From contig NC_081847.1 of NCBI RefSeq assembly GCF_963259705.1, forward strand, positions 69,895,754-69,959,753: a stretch of DNA of 64,000 nucleotides. The letters are read 5' to 3'. This DNA comes from Myotis daubentonii (taxonomy: Eukaryota > Chordata > Mammalia > Chiroptera > Vespertilionidae). The position numbers and the translations under genes were made by a program. Position 1 is the first letter of the stretch. The number at the start of each line of letters is the position of its first letter. Shown one piece after another: positions 11,481 to 23,600 of the stretch. The notes beneath the pieces are model-generated. The model was not told the origin of the DNA. It worked only from the letters and a program-made list of their open reading frames with translations, and searched no databases.

Positions 11481-14222
11481 ACCCATAGCACTTTCCACCC
11501 CGGGACCGCCCGCCAGGCCTTTTTCTTAGGACGGCGTTCCCCAAATTCCAGGCCCTCGCGTTGCACCTTTATGTCCGGGTACCATCTATACTGCTGTTTA
11601 TTTTACCAAATGTCAATTTTTTCCCCTTTACACTGACTCTCCTTCTTCCCCCCTTCTTACATATATTTGTTTAGGGTGGAAACGTGTGTCACAACCGTAT
11701 AATGGAAGTCAGTTCTCTTTCTAATGCTCAAAAAAAATAAATACCTGTCTATTAAAAGAAACAGTGCGTCCTGTTCCTGCTGCAATTATTCTGCATTCCA
11801 CGCTTTGGGAAGCGCTGCCCTAGGAGTATGGGGTTAGTTGTTCTGGCCTTTGCTCTGTGCACGGAATGTTCCCCTGAGGCATAGCAGAGTCTGTGAAATG
11901 CCCCCAGGACCTTTAGGGATGGTAATTCATATCATAAACGTGCTGGCTGTGAAGTGTTCTCACTATTGACTTAAAAATGATAGGAGGGATGCAGGAGCCC
12001 TCCGCCCAAGTGCGTGCGGTGGAGTGGTGGGCACCTGGCAGTTCATAAAAAGCTGTTTCTGCAGACGCTGATGGAGCAGTTTGGGGTATTGACAGCTCAA
12101 GATTTAATGTTTTTTTTTTAATCGATCAGTCTGGGTGTGAAAACTAACTTTCAGTGGTGACTTTTTCAAACCAGTAAAGCCCAAGCATTGCATTGTGGGT
12201 ATTGGAGATCACTGGACTGTGTGCTAAGATCAGATTCTTCCTTCATCCTGGTTTCTTTGCCTTTCTTTTAGCTCCAGATATTCTTTGAAACCTCTGACAG
12301 AAATCTTTTAACCTAAAACATAGAAACAGTGATTCCTGATAGAATGTGCCGGAGAAACCATACTATAAGGCCCAGGGGAAGGAATTTTTCTGGGTGCAGG
12401 TTACCCAATGTCCCATGCCTGTAAACACCCCACGTTTAAGGGAGGCGTTGACAAATTAACAAGCTAACAGTCTGTTCTATTTGTAGCCTGTTCATAACCT
12501 CTGTTTTTGTGTGTGAGCGAGCACATTCACTTTAATTTATGAAAAGGTTACTCTGAAAAGTCAGCTCAGGCTACTCAAAGATTTTTTCCTTGGGCTGTGT
12601 AAAAAAAAAATCCATATTTCTTGGGATTACTTTGGTATGAGCACAATGTAGAAATACATAAGGCTAAGGTAATTTTCTTCACATTTCTAAGCAGCAGTTC
12701 TGTGTAGAGAAGAAATGATAATTTTTCTTACTTGAGTCAGTTTCAGAACTTCAGCAAATGGAGCCTCATCTACCTGTGCTCAAAAGCTAAGAATAAACAT
12801 CTTTTGGAAAGGCTTTAGAAGTCTAATGGGAAAGTGCCTGATAGTTTCATTTTAAATAACCATTGCAAGCATTCCTTCTCTGTGGCCTGCAGATGGCAGT
12901 ACCTTTGTATGGCTTGTTACTACTGTGAGAACTACTAAAATTTAGTTGTGCTTTTAAGAATGGAAAACCTTCGGAGGAAATATATTTAATATTTTAATCC
13001 CTTCAGCAATTTTTGTTTTTGGCTTCCAGGAAGAATGAAATGTCTATTTCTAAACTCATTATTACTCTTAATCGTAATGATAACATATAACTAGCAGTGC
13101 ATATGGTTTATGAAGCAGGTTTACAAATACCAACTCATTTGCTCCTGTCAATCATCTTGTGAGATAGGACAAGATGATTATCTTTTTTGCATATGAGAAA
13201 ATAATGTCTCAGAGAGGTTAGATTTCTTGCTCAGATCACATATTGAAGATAAAAGATTTCCTGATCAAGCAAAATTGGGACATGTTGAGGTAAAGTGGTG
13301 TCCTTACTCCAGAACTTCCCAGGGGCTTTTAACATGTTAAACATATGCAGTGTAGATGTCCAAGAGAGAGAGATACCATGATGCCTTTCACTATACCCCC
13401 AGGAACATCTTGAAGTACCAGTATTTCCCAAAACTTACTCTTTTTGCTACACTTCATTTCCTCTATATACCTATGGTTTACTAATGATTACTGTGTGTCT
13501 TTGAGACAAGTGTTTTTAAAGTTCAGTTAGCAAAAAAAAAAAAAAAAAGTTCAGTTAGTTTTTTTGTGCCAAAAGATTTGCCTTGTGAACAAATACATGT
13601 TTTGTCTAGACTATTCAGCTTTTGCAGAGTTAAAGAAACTCAAGAAATTAGTAGAGTAGTACCAATAGAAAGTTACCCCTATGTTAGTTTCATTAATGAG
13701 AGACTTTAATGAAAGGATCAGGGTAAGGCCACTGTCTGAAGCAGCAGCACATTAGGGAAATATGAAGTACACTGACAGCTAAATATATAATACCAGCATG
13801 CCTGCTGCTTTTTAGATGGTGGTTTTATTGCCACCAGATATGAATATTTATAAGGAGGGTCATTTTCATTCTTCATCCTATCACTAAAAAAATAAAGATA
13901 ATAGTCAACTGGACCAATTACTTTTATGATAAGAAAGTAATTCCCCTCCAAGATTTAGAACTTTTTCAGTCCCTGAGACTCTTTTCCTTTATTTCATGTT
14001 CAAAACAACATTATTGTTGACCTTTATAAAGAACAATGGCTTTAGGCAAGGATCAGGGCAACTGAAGTTTCATTGGAGAGTAGAGTGTCACACTAACTTT
14101 ATAAAATATCTTGAGTGGTCCCCTGGTTTTCATCTGGAATGATTGAGTTACTGAAGATTTGGTTGATCCTGCAGCAAATGGATGAGCTTTAGAGAACTTT
14201 AAATTATAAGTAATTTGGTTTT

Positions 14223-14396
14223 GCCCAGGCCAGTGTGGCCCAGTTGGATGAGGATAATTCCATGCACCAAACGGTCCCCAGTTTGATTCCTGATCAGGGC
14301 ACATGCCTGGGTTGTGGGCTTGATCCCCAGTAGGGGGTGTGCAGAAGGAGGCAGTCCATTGATGTTTCTCCCTCTCTCTCAGATCAATTAAAAATA
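14223..14396 (+). mobile_element. Ves SINE
   Basis: tRNA-derived bat SINE (CAGGGCACATGCCTGGGTTG, GATCCCCAGTAGGGGGTGTG, then a CTCTCTC block). Flanked by a 17-bp target duplication, ATAAGTAATTTGGTTTT, at 14206-14222 and 14397-14413. In NCOA5 intron 1. Confidence 0.9.
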
Positions 14397-14471
14397 ATAA
14401 GTAATTTGGTTTTAAGTGAGTATACTTAATTTTGTAATTGGATCAGAAATGATACAAGAAGTTTATTTTTA

Positions 14472-14678
14472 TTTTTTTATTTTTTTAATATATTTTATTG
14501 ATATTTTTACAGAGAGGAAGGGAGAGGGACAGAGTTAGAAACATCGATCAGCTGCCTCCTGCACACTCCCCACTGGGGATGCGCCCACAACCAAGGTGCA
14601 TGCCCTTAACCGGAATCGAACCTGCGACCCTTCAGCCCGTAGTCCAACGCTCTATCCACTGAGCCAAACCGGTCAGGG
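14472..14678 (-). mobile_element. Ves SINE, reverse orientation
   Basis: Complement of the Ves consensus (TCTATCCACTGAGCCAAACC at the right, a T/A-rich tail at the left). Target duplication CAAGAAGTTTATTTTTA at 14455-14471 and 14679-14695. Confidence 0.92.
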
Positions 14679-14824
14679 CAAGAAGTTTATTTTTAAACTC
14701 TTAAAGTTCTTTTTGACATCCAAGAGAGAAAAAAATAGGAAAAAACGTGATTTTTGTTCATTTTTAAAATTAAGGATTATATGTAACTGAACCTTTTGCA
14801 GCCTTTGGGAAACTTATATTAGGA

Positions 14825-14990
14825 CATCATCAGTCACTTGAACAGCTCAATGGAAATACAGATCCTTAGATACAGCTCCCTAGCCCTTACTGGTCTCTGG
14901 AGGTGGGGCTAAGGAAACTGTCTTTCAAAACCCAGCCCTGTGATTTTTTTATGTACATTAAAGTTTGAGAACCCCTGATTTAGGACTTTA
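14825..14990. repeat. Old hAT (Charlie/MER-type) fossil
   Basis: Diverged segment ending AAAGTTTGAGAACCCCTGAT, the usual end of short Charlie-type elements. Confidence 0.5.
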
Positions 14991-15829
14991 GAATATTAGT
15001 TTTTACTGGTATGTAGTTGGGTTTACATTAATAGATTTGTTTTAAACAAGACCTTAATTTAACTATAAAAATGTTTTGGCTTCATAATTTGAGCTAGAGG
15101 TAATAAGAATAGTTAGGATTTCTGTTGGTCTTTAATATTTTTAATTCTTTCCATTTAGTAGAATGCTTTCACCTTCTTGAGAACAAAGAAAGCTTTTTGA
15201 ATTCACAGTGAATACCAAGAGTCTGTGGTCTGCTTATGAATGTAAAATTATATGTGTGGCCATTTTTCTCTTTTTGCAGAGAGTTGCATTTAGATATAAC
15301 AAAATGCCTCAGAAGTAGATGTTGTGGCCCCTGCCAGCAAAACAATACTGACAGCTCTAGTTTGCCCATGATTAGCCAAAGAAGTGTATAACCTGCTATC
15401 AAAAAGTGGCAAGGTTGGTGGCTAATATTTTTTCTGCCATTTTATAGCTAGATAATTGGAAAAAGAAGCTTAAATTTTCGGGCTTTTAAATGGTCAAATA
15501 TAATTGAAGAGAAGTTCGAGGGGAGGGGCAACAACTGACCTTAGAATTGGACATTATTGTTACCTTTACCATTATGGAAACTTGGACTCATGATTCCATT
15601 TCCTTTGGAAGTAGCTGTGTGATTATGCCTTCTGTGCTGTTTGCAGGGATTAAACTTTTACAGATGTTAGCCATTGTCCTGATATTTTTGTAACAGATTG
15701 AGTTATTCCTCCTTGAACACAGGAGTTTAGAGAGATTTGTGAATGGAGGATCCAAGTATATATGTTATTGGTATATTAGTATGCACTAAAGGGATAAATA
15801 GATAATAGAGTAGTAATTCCCAAATACCT

Positions 15830-15940
15830 GCCAAGAATCATCTGAGAAACTTGTTAGAATACAGATTTTTAGGCTTCTTGGTCAGATTCTAAAAGTTTGA
15901 GATGGGGTCTGAGAATCTGATTTTTAATCATCTTACCGGT
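15830..15940. repeat. Old hAT (Charlie/MER-type) fossil
   Basis: Contains AATCATCTGAGAAACTTGTT and GGGGTCTGAGAATCTGATTT, typical of the same short DNA-transposon group. Lies directly left of the HeliBat insertion. Confidence 0.5.
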
Positions 15941-15985
15941 AGTGCTGATATATCTTCATTAAAGAAATGTGGAGAATGAAGAGAA

Positions 15986-16189
15986 TCTCTCTCTATATAA
16001 AAGGCTAATATGCAAAGTGTTCCCTTGGGAGAACAGTTCAATCGCTCACTATAACGTGCGTTGACCACCAGGGGCGGCACAGAATGAAGGATGGCCCCGG
16101 CTGGCAGCTGGAAGGCCCCAGTCAGCCCTGATCTCCGACCAGGCCTAGGGACCCTACCTGTGCACAAATTTCGTGCACCGGGCCTCTAG
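15986..16189 (+). mobile_element. HeliBat nonautonomous Helitron, complete, in NCOA5 intron 1
   Basis: Begins TCTCTCTCTATATAAAAGGC after host A and ends TTCGTGCACCGGGCCTCTAG before host T, the A|T target typical of Helitrons. A palindrome, GTGCACAAATTTCGTGCAC, precedes the terminus by about ten bases. 204 bp, no coding capacity. Confidence 0.9.
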
Positions 16190-16338
16190 TATGTATATAA
16201 ATAAGGATAGGGGAATGGGGAGTTGTCTAATGAATATAGAGTGTTTTAGTTTTGCAAGATGAAAAGTTCTGGAGATCTGTTGCACAACAGTGTGAATATA
16301 CTTAACCCTACTGAACTGTATGTTTAAAAATGGTTGTT

Positions 16339-16587
16339 GGGCCAGTGTTGCTCAATGGTTGTGCATCAGCCCATGAACCAAGAGGTCACGGTTCGATTCC
16401 AGTTCGGTTTTATTCCATTCTGGTTTGATTCCCGGTAAGGGCATATGCCTGGGTTGCGGGCTTGATCCCCAGTAGGGGATGTACAGAGGCAGCCGATTAA
16501 TGATTCTCTCACATCATTGATTTTCTATCTCTCTGTCTCCCTCTCTCCCTCTCTCTCTCTCTGTCTCTGAAATCAATGAAAACATAT
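16339..16587 (+). mobile_element. Ves SINE (diverged)
   Basis: Contains GGGCATATGCCTGGGTTGCG and GATCCCCAGTAGGGGATGTA, then a long CTCTCT tract and AAATCAATGAAAA. A duplicated GATTCC(A/C)G(T/G) segment makes it longer than its relatives. Confidence 0.8.
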
Positions 16588-17778
16588 TAATGAAGCAGAG
16601 CATTCTCTTATCCCTGATAGTTTCAGTATAGCTCATTATAATATCCCTGATGTTACAATATACCATCAAAGTCATCTTCATAAGTATAGTTTGAGAAGTC
16701 ATTATGGTTTTTCAAGTGGCATTTTTATCCATTTAGTAGTATCTGGTTTTCAACCAAGCCTTTTAGGGAGTTTTATTTAATTTGTAATTACTTATTGAAA
16801 TTGTATACGTTTCTGGATTCATTCAACAGCCAATAGTAGTACTGTCACTACGTGCTGTGATTGTGATTCATACTGCACTTGTTCAGAATAGTTTACATTG
16901 CATTGGTGTGGAGTATAAAAATTGGTTTTAAGGTAAAAAGAGTTATTTTATGATGGCACAGCAATTCTTGGTGGTGTGAATGAAACGTGTATTTATTTAT
17001 TACATCCAAGGACCACTGTGTGAACCTTGTCTGGCATATTAGTCTAAATTAAAATTGTAGATTAGGCATTGTGTCTTTCTTTGGTAGTTCTTTACCCCAT
17101 TCTTTTATGCCTTAAAACAGCTCTGTCATTTCCTGTATAACACCATGTTTTCTAAATTATTTTCTAGGATTTTTTCTTTTATGTAAATCCCTTTAGTTGG
17201 TACTGTTTTTCTTGTCTAAAAATCCTTATTTGAAAGGTGCTTTTAACTGTTTTAAGAAGAGCACTTGGAAATTATAGATATTCTGGCCAAGGTTAAGCAC
17301 CTTGTGGTAATGGTGATTTTAAATGGCATCCACATTGCTGATATAACTAACAAAGTAGCAACCAAGCTGCGGTGGAAGAGACACTGAGACTGACTTTTGG
17401 TCTTAAGAGTATGTGGCTGGGATAAAGTATGGCAGGAGGAGAAAAAAAGCACTATTTCTTCTCTTTTTTGTGAGAAGGAGGATCATTCTACCTATCCTTG
17501 GAGAGTCCCACATTGTCACTAACTTCTTGATTAAATTCTCTCCAATTATGGCTCCCCATCTAATGTTCAGAAAGGTCTCTTCTCCTTTACATTAACATTA
17601 TTTCTATTTCTTTGGTGATATATATATATTAGGGGGAAAATAATCTTATTCAAGAATTAACATAAAAGCTCTCTTTACCAGTTCTAATACTTGCATTTCC
17701 AAAGAGAAAACTTGTTGAAATGAACTTCTAACCTCCAATGGATGAGTTTTCAAATTGTGTGACAAAAAATTAGAATGG

Positions 17779-17965
17779 AGCGCCTGACCGGCATGGCTCA
17801 GTAGTTGAGTGTAGACCTAATGAACCAGGGGTCACGGTTTGATTCCTGGTCAGGGCACATGCCTGGGTTGCAGGCTCAATCTCCAGTAGGATCGATGATT
17901 CTCATTGTTGATATTTCTCTCTCTCCCTCTCCCTTCCTCTTTGAAATCATTAAAAATATATTTTA
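17779..17965 (+). mobile_element. Ves SINE
   Basis: CCTGACCGGCATGGCTCAGT head and a TCTCCCTCTCCCTTCCTC tail. Flanked by AAAAAATTA(G/G)(A/G)ATGG duplications at 17764-17778 and 17966-17980. Lies in NCOA5 intron 1. Confidence 0.9.
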
Positions 17966-20577
17966 AAAAAATTAGGATGGGGCAAGGTATTTTTTCTTGA
18001 CTCTAAATCTTTACTACACTGTGATCAGCACCCTGAAGTTATTTATACTTTTGATTGTTTCTCTATTATTCCTGGATTATTGAACTAACAGGTTTTCCAA
18101 AAGTTCTGTGTGCACATATGTTAGGATTTTTTATGTGTGGGGATTGGTGGTGGTGACAGTTTTGCTTTCCTAACTCTCACTGAAAATTCCCACAACCCTA
18201 TCCTAACCTGAGTAATCCTCTTGGATGGCAATGAGATTATAAAAAATTTCCCGGTCTCATTTTATCCATATCTCACCCAAGATGGAACTTTAAGGAACTC
18301 TTAAACGGGGGTGAATAAACAAACACTTGGCACACCATACTAAAATTTTACTAACTCCTAAACTTAAAAAAAATGGTCTAAGAGAGCTCTTTTGGCAGAA
18401 GAAACATAAGCCACACCATCCAAGTAGAACTGCTCTGGACTACTCAATGAAAATAGTTATAGGAGGCACATTACAATTAAAATGGTTTAAAGATATAATC
18501 TTGAATTTTTAAATAATATTGCAAATAATTTCCCCAATTTCAAAGTAAAATACTTACCTCCTTCATTCTAACTGGAACCAGTTTTGCCCCAAAGATATAT
18601 AATGTATGACTACTTTTATCTCCCCAGTCTTATGTGTAGGCACTCACAGAACTAGATATAATTATACAGTGCAATAATCCTTTTCATATGATGAGGGCAA
18701 ATTATAATATAGCATTAATAGAAACTTACCAACTAAAGTAATACCACATGTTCTGTGTTCTCACCTAAATGTTAGGTCAGGTCAGAGTTTAGATGAGTAT
18801 TCTTTATTCACAAGACTATTTAATAATGTTAGGAACTCTGCTAGAAAATGTGGTACTTATTTAAAAGAGATTTTTACACCACCACTACCCCCGGTGTATT
18901 CCAGAGGTACTTTGAAAACTACTTAAATAATCAAAGGCATCACATTTCTCTGAATCACAGTCACCCTATATTAGAAAGCAGTACAAAGTAAATGAGCGCA
19001 CTAGGTCAGTAGGCCCTTCTAAACCTGAATTGATATTCTTCACAATTATATATAAAAGAATTGGGTATTTTCTATAAGGACTATCATTTGTTACATGTAA
19101 TTCAGATGTTAATGAGCCTGTAAATTGTGAAAGTGCCACATGCAGTACCAAAGCCATGGTTAGATATTACTGGCATGTCCTACATAGAAAATATTTTTTG
19201 ATTTTTTAAAAATAGAGAGATTATAGCTTGTGTCTGCATAATTGAAAACAAGAGGCAATTTAGAATATGCTTCTCTGGCTATTTAGATTTATGTTACCTT
19301 CAGTTTTGTTCAAAGCTATTCTAGGCATAGTGGAAAGAGAATTCTGGTTTAAAATGGAATTGAAGATTGTTCTCACTAGAACAGGAACTCAGAAGTCAGT
19401 ATAGCAGGGTAAAGTCTACACCAGCCCTCTTAAGTTTGTTTGTTTGTTGTGTTTTGTTATTGTTGGTCTTTCATGTGATAGGACTCTGGTTGGAATTTTG
19501 AAAATACATACTTATTATTTTTAAGCACTCTAATTATATGAGTGCTTAATAGCATTTAATGTCATTAAATATAATATCAATTGCTTAATATGAAACAAGC
19601 AACAAAACTCTATACTGCAGCAGGAAGCAGTTTTATTTCTCTCTCAACTAAAGTATGAAGTTTTAATGCATTTATGTATATTTAAGTTATAAAATTAATT
19701 GTCAGGTTATCTTTTGGGTATATGGTAGGTTGGTACATTTCTTTAGAAATTTCATGAGTTCTTATTTGTACATGGTGTTTTACTCTTTACTTCAATTTTT
19801 ACAAAGCTAGTTTGTTTTGTTTTTAGTAACCAGGCTTTAACTGCACAAATTGGCTTTTCTATAAGTTTGTATGATTCTCTCCCCAACCTAGATGTATATG
19901 TCAGGCTTCTCTAATGAAAACTTCTTATGAGGAGTGTTTTATTACCTAACACTTCTATACCAAATGCCAGTTCTTACTCTCAGGTCCTTATCTATGAGGG
20001 TCATAGATGTGAACATGTCAGATACTTTGTTTAGAAAAAAATTAATCCATTTCTTTCCCACATCTCATTCTGGAAGAGTCTATCCAATGGAATACAACAC
20101 AAGGCATGCTAAAAGGAGGCCCCGCTTCATGGAATATTGGAAGTTTCAAGACGATGGAGTTCAGCTCGTACCATAAAATGGAACTATTTGCGTTTACTCT
20201 TTTTGTTTTGTTTTGTTAACACTCTCCTTATTTTTCTCCCACCCTTCTCCCCTCAAAAAACAATCTTCCCCTTTGGAGGTGGAGAAAGGGGGAAGGGTTA
20301 GGTTTAGGACTTGGCAAAGTGTTAAAACATTGACGTAATCAGTTTTACACAAATTGTGTGTTAGCTAGAAAACTGAGGACATTCCTTACCAAACCATGAC
20401 AATGTACTGCCATAACTTAATAAAAACTGCCCAAGTGACAGTGTGTCTTCTGAATGGATTTTCTTACACCATCTGGTTGTCATTGTTGTTCTTTTGTTAT
20501 TGCTTTCATTTGAAATATGCTGATGATCTTGTTTTTATTCCGTAGCATTGAACAGATGGGTTGATTATTCTTTTCAG

Positions 20578-20644
20578 ATATTAATAAGGCAGCGGAAAGA
20601 AGAAATATGAATACGGCTCCATCAAGACCCAGCCCCACACGAAG
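20578..20644 (+). CDS. NCOA5: NCOA5 exon 2: start codon exon (residues 1-13)
   Basis: The acceptor is a pyrimidine tract ending TTTTCAG at 20577 and the donor is AG|GTAAAG at 20644/20645. The exon holds 29 nt of 5' UTR and the ATG at 20607. It encodes 12 codons and two bases of codon 13. An alternative acceptor, CCGTAG, lies 23 bp upstream and would only lengthen the UTR. Confidence 0.9.
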
Positions 20645-23600
20645 GTAAAGTACCCTGAAGCAGTGAGTTACCTTGGGAGAGTTGGGCTCTGGGGAGTTAA
20701 GCCCAACTTCGTACATCAAGGGTCTTTTCTTCCCCCCAACAAATCAGAAACACTCAAGCAAATAATAAGAACATGAACCATGTGTGAGGGGCCTTGCTGC
20801 TTTTTTTAAACATGCATCAGGAGATACCGAGGAAGCTTTGTGTTTTCGGTGGCAAACCCAGCAAGTTCAGCTTGCAACATGAGTTGCAGGCGATTGGAAG
20901 AGGATAAACCTCTGTTTGTCCCCAGCTCACGTGTCAGTGGGAGCCTCCACAGCAGGAGTGCCCCAGGGTCGTTGGTGTGTGCCACGCTGCTGCAGCGGGC
21001 AGCAGAGATTCAACACTTCATTCCACATGGCTGCCGGTCCAGATGTTAACCTGGGTTACGGAAAGTGCTGCTTGAGAGATGGCTGCTGTACCTGTGCTGC
21101 ACATCACCCGTATGCCCACATGTTTGGGGTACCCACTGAGGAGAAATAAAAAGGCATAAACACTCCTCCTCTCAAAAGTCTCCCTTTTTCTTAGCTTTCC
21201 TGGAAATAAAAGGCATTTTCCCCAAAATAGTCTTTCTTCCAGCATATACAAAAGAGATAGTCCTGATGTGTACCCTGGAGATAGGCATTAAATTGGCTCT
21301 TCTGGCAAAGAAGAGCCTTATTAATGTTACCATTTACCCCAGGATGAGTATATTGTGTCCAAAAGTGTCACCTTGCAAGCGGATGTTATCTGGTGTCTCT
21401 TCATGGCTCAAGTGGATACTTAATATGGATTTTGCCTTTGTCCCTAAGTAAAAATGCCAACTTTCTACTATAAACGACATATCAAAACTACATGCCACAT
21501 TAAACTATATTTCCTACAATGAATTGAACACTGCTGAGTACAATGAATCCTAGTCTACTGGTAGCTCCATAGGTCACCTGGGGATATACCCAACTGAGCA
21601 TTTACACATAACATACAGCTATCCTGCTTTGGGACAAAACTTTTTCTTTCTTTTTTTTTTTTTAACCTACTTATAGGAAAGAATGGCTGCTGTATGTTTG
21701 GTGTATATGCTCCCACTTGGATATGAAGGGTGGACATTTTCTAAGCTACCAGGAATAGATTGCACATGTCTGCTACAGAGTTTAAGCAGACCCGCGGTTA
21801 ATGCTGCCAACTTCAGTTGGATTCTTTGAGCACTCTGCCAGGCAGAGGAGTTGAATCTGATACCACAACTACCGCTGTCAGGTGGATGCCCTGGTCTCAC
21901 TGCAGAAATGAACATATACATTGCTATTCTCTCTGTTCTTCTAACACTATAAGGAGTACCTGCAGCTTATTGGAAATACTTTGTTGATTGATTTTGTGAG
22001 TATGTATAAGTATTCTAAAAAAACATAAACAAATCCTGCAGAACTTCAACAGTTCCATATAATTGTTTCCATTATGCTGCATCTAACCGTGCTTCAGATT
22101 TGGGGCAGTTCCATCTGTGTTGCATCTCATTGCCCCAATAAACGTGGAATACTGATGGCTAAGAACTTGCATCTATCTAATGATTAGAACTATGGGACTC
22201 CCATTGGAAGCTGTGGTTGCCAAATGGCTTGAAAGGAGACCTAATGTGTATCCATTTTCAAGGAGCTCTGATGTGTGTGTTGCTAAAATAGGTAGCTTAC
22301 CAGAAGGTGTGTGGAATTGGCAAATATAAAGACACTGACTCCACTAGTAAAGTCTTCCCCCACTCTGTTGTCCCCATGATGTTTATGATTTCTGGATAAT
22401 ATCTGTGTGTTTCTGCAGACAAAAAAAGGTGGGCGGGGGAGAGGCACATTGCAGAGTACAGTGTAGCTTCTGTTTGTGCTATAAATTATGAACATTTTAT
22501 GTCATATTAATGATAGTCAAATGCTTTAAACATTATCAGTTGATAATGTTTGTAGCTTTCAACAAACATTGTCAATGTTGGGGAAATAACCAACTCCCCT
22601 GGTTGGAATCCAATATAGCCATTGCCAGTACATTAAATTTAAAAAACTAATTTATACCAAGCTAAAATGTAATTCCATAATTTCATCTTTATTGGAAGCA
22701 ATATCTTTATGCCTTTTTAAAAAAACTATTCCCCCCTCAAAAAAAAAAAAAAGCCAAAAAATAAAAACAAACATACAGGCAACATTGTAGGGAGCCTTTT
22801 AAAATGTTCTTACTAGATATATAAATATGTCACTTTTATATACCTTTTAAAATATCACCTTCCTCAGAAATAAATTTTAAAATTGGGTTATTTAGATATG
22901 GATAGGGCCGTGGCTTCCTCCTTTATTTATAATCAATAGAAGGGACAGCTAGGCTAATTTAAATTTTACTAAGACTCAGTCTTCCCCTTGGTGATATGCC
23001 TCTAACTGGGTTCCTCAGCATGTTATTTGACATGCTAAAGTTTCATACAGTCATGTTTAATAAGGTTCAGGGAAGAGGGATGTTCACATTTAGTAAAACC
23101 TATTCTGAGCCCCATCTAAAACCTGAGCAGAGTTCCTGTTTTTTACCTTTAAAAAGAATTTTAAAGCCCTAAAACCAAACAAATTGTATACATTGTATTT
23201 AAAATAAAACATTAACATTTTAATCATTGCTTTGATCATATCATGCATTATCTCTTAAGATATATCAATAGGGCAGAAATAAAATGCAATAAGTAGGCAA
23301 GATGGGTGAGTGGTTAGCCTGGAAGGAGCTGATCATTTCTCTGAGGGTGAACACTTGATATCACATCACCCTTTAGGGACATGCCTCTAGTCAAAGCCTT
23401 GAATTACAAATGTACCAGTATGTTTACAGCAACCATACTGCCTTCATTTGACAACCCTAATTTTTTTATGTGCCCCCAGCCATGAGGAATGCATTGTTCA
23501 TGGGAGGGGGGAATCACTATACGACAAATATTTCCCTTAAGTTGTTCATGTGTTCAGTGCTGCTACTTTTAAATTGTGTAAGCATGCTGGTAAGACCTTT

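Larger units (their letters stand above)
10846..20577 (+). other. NCOA5: NCOA5 intron 1
   Basis: 9.7 kb. It holds the downstream part of the CpG island, four Ves SINEs, one HeliBat, two old hAT fossils and AT-rich DNA. Between 18,000 and 20,400 I recognise no repeat or gene. Confidence 0.7.

Noticed and set aside
10585..11566. Long overlapping frames of 193-269 codons on the minus strand in the NCOA5 CpG island
   Set aside because: GC-rich, stop-poor DNA gives open frames in several phases. The products are Arg/Pro/Ala-rich with no domain, and the region is the promoter and first exon of NCOA5.
19934..20176. 80-codon frame in NCOA5 intron 1 ending RRPRFMEYWKFQDDGVQLVP
   Set aside because: The end looks protein-like but I could not tie it to a family. 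No splice sites or poly(A) tail support a gene or processed pseudogene, so it was not annotated.
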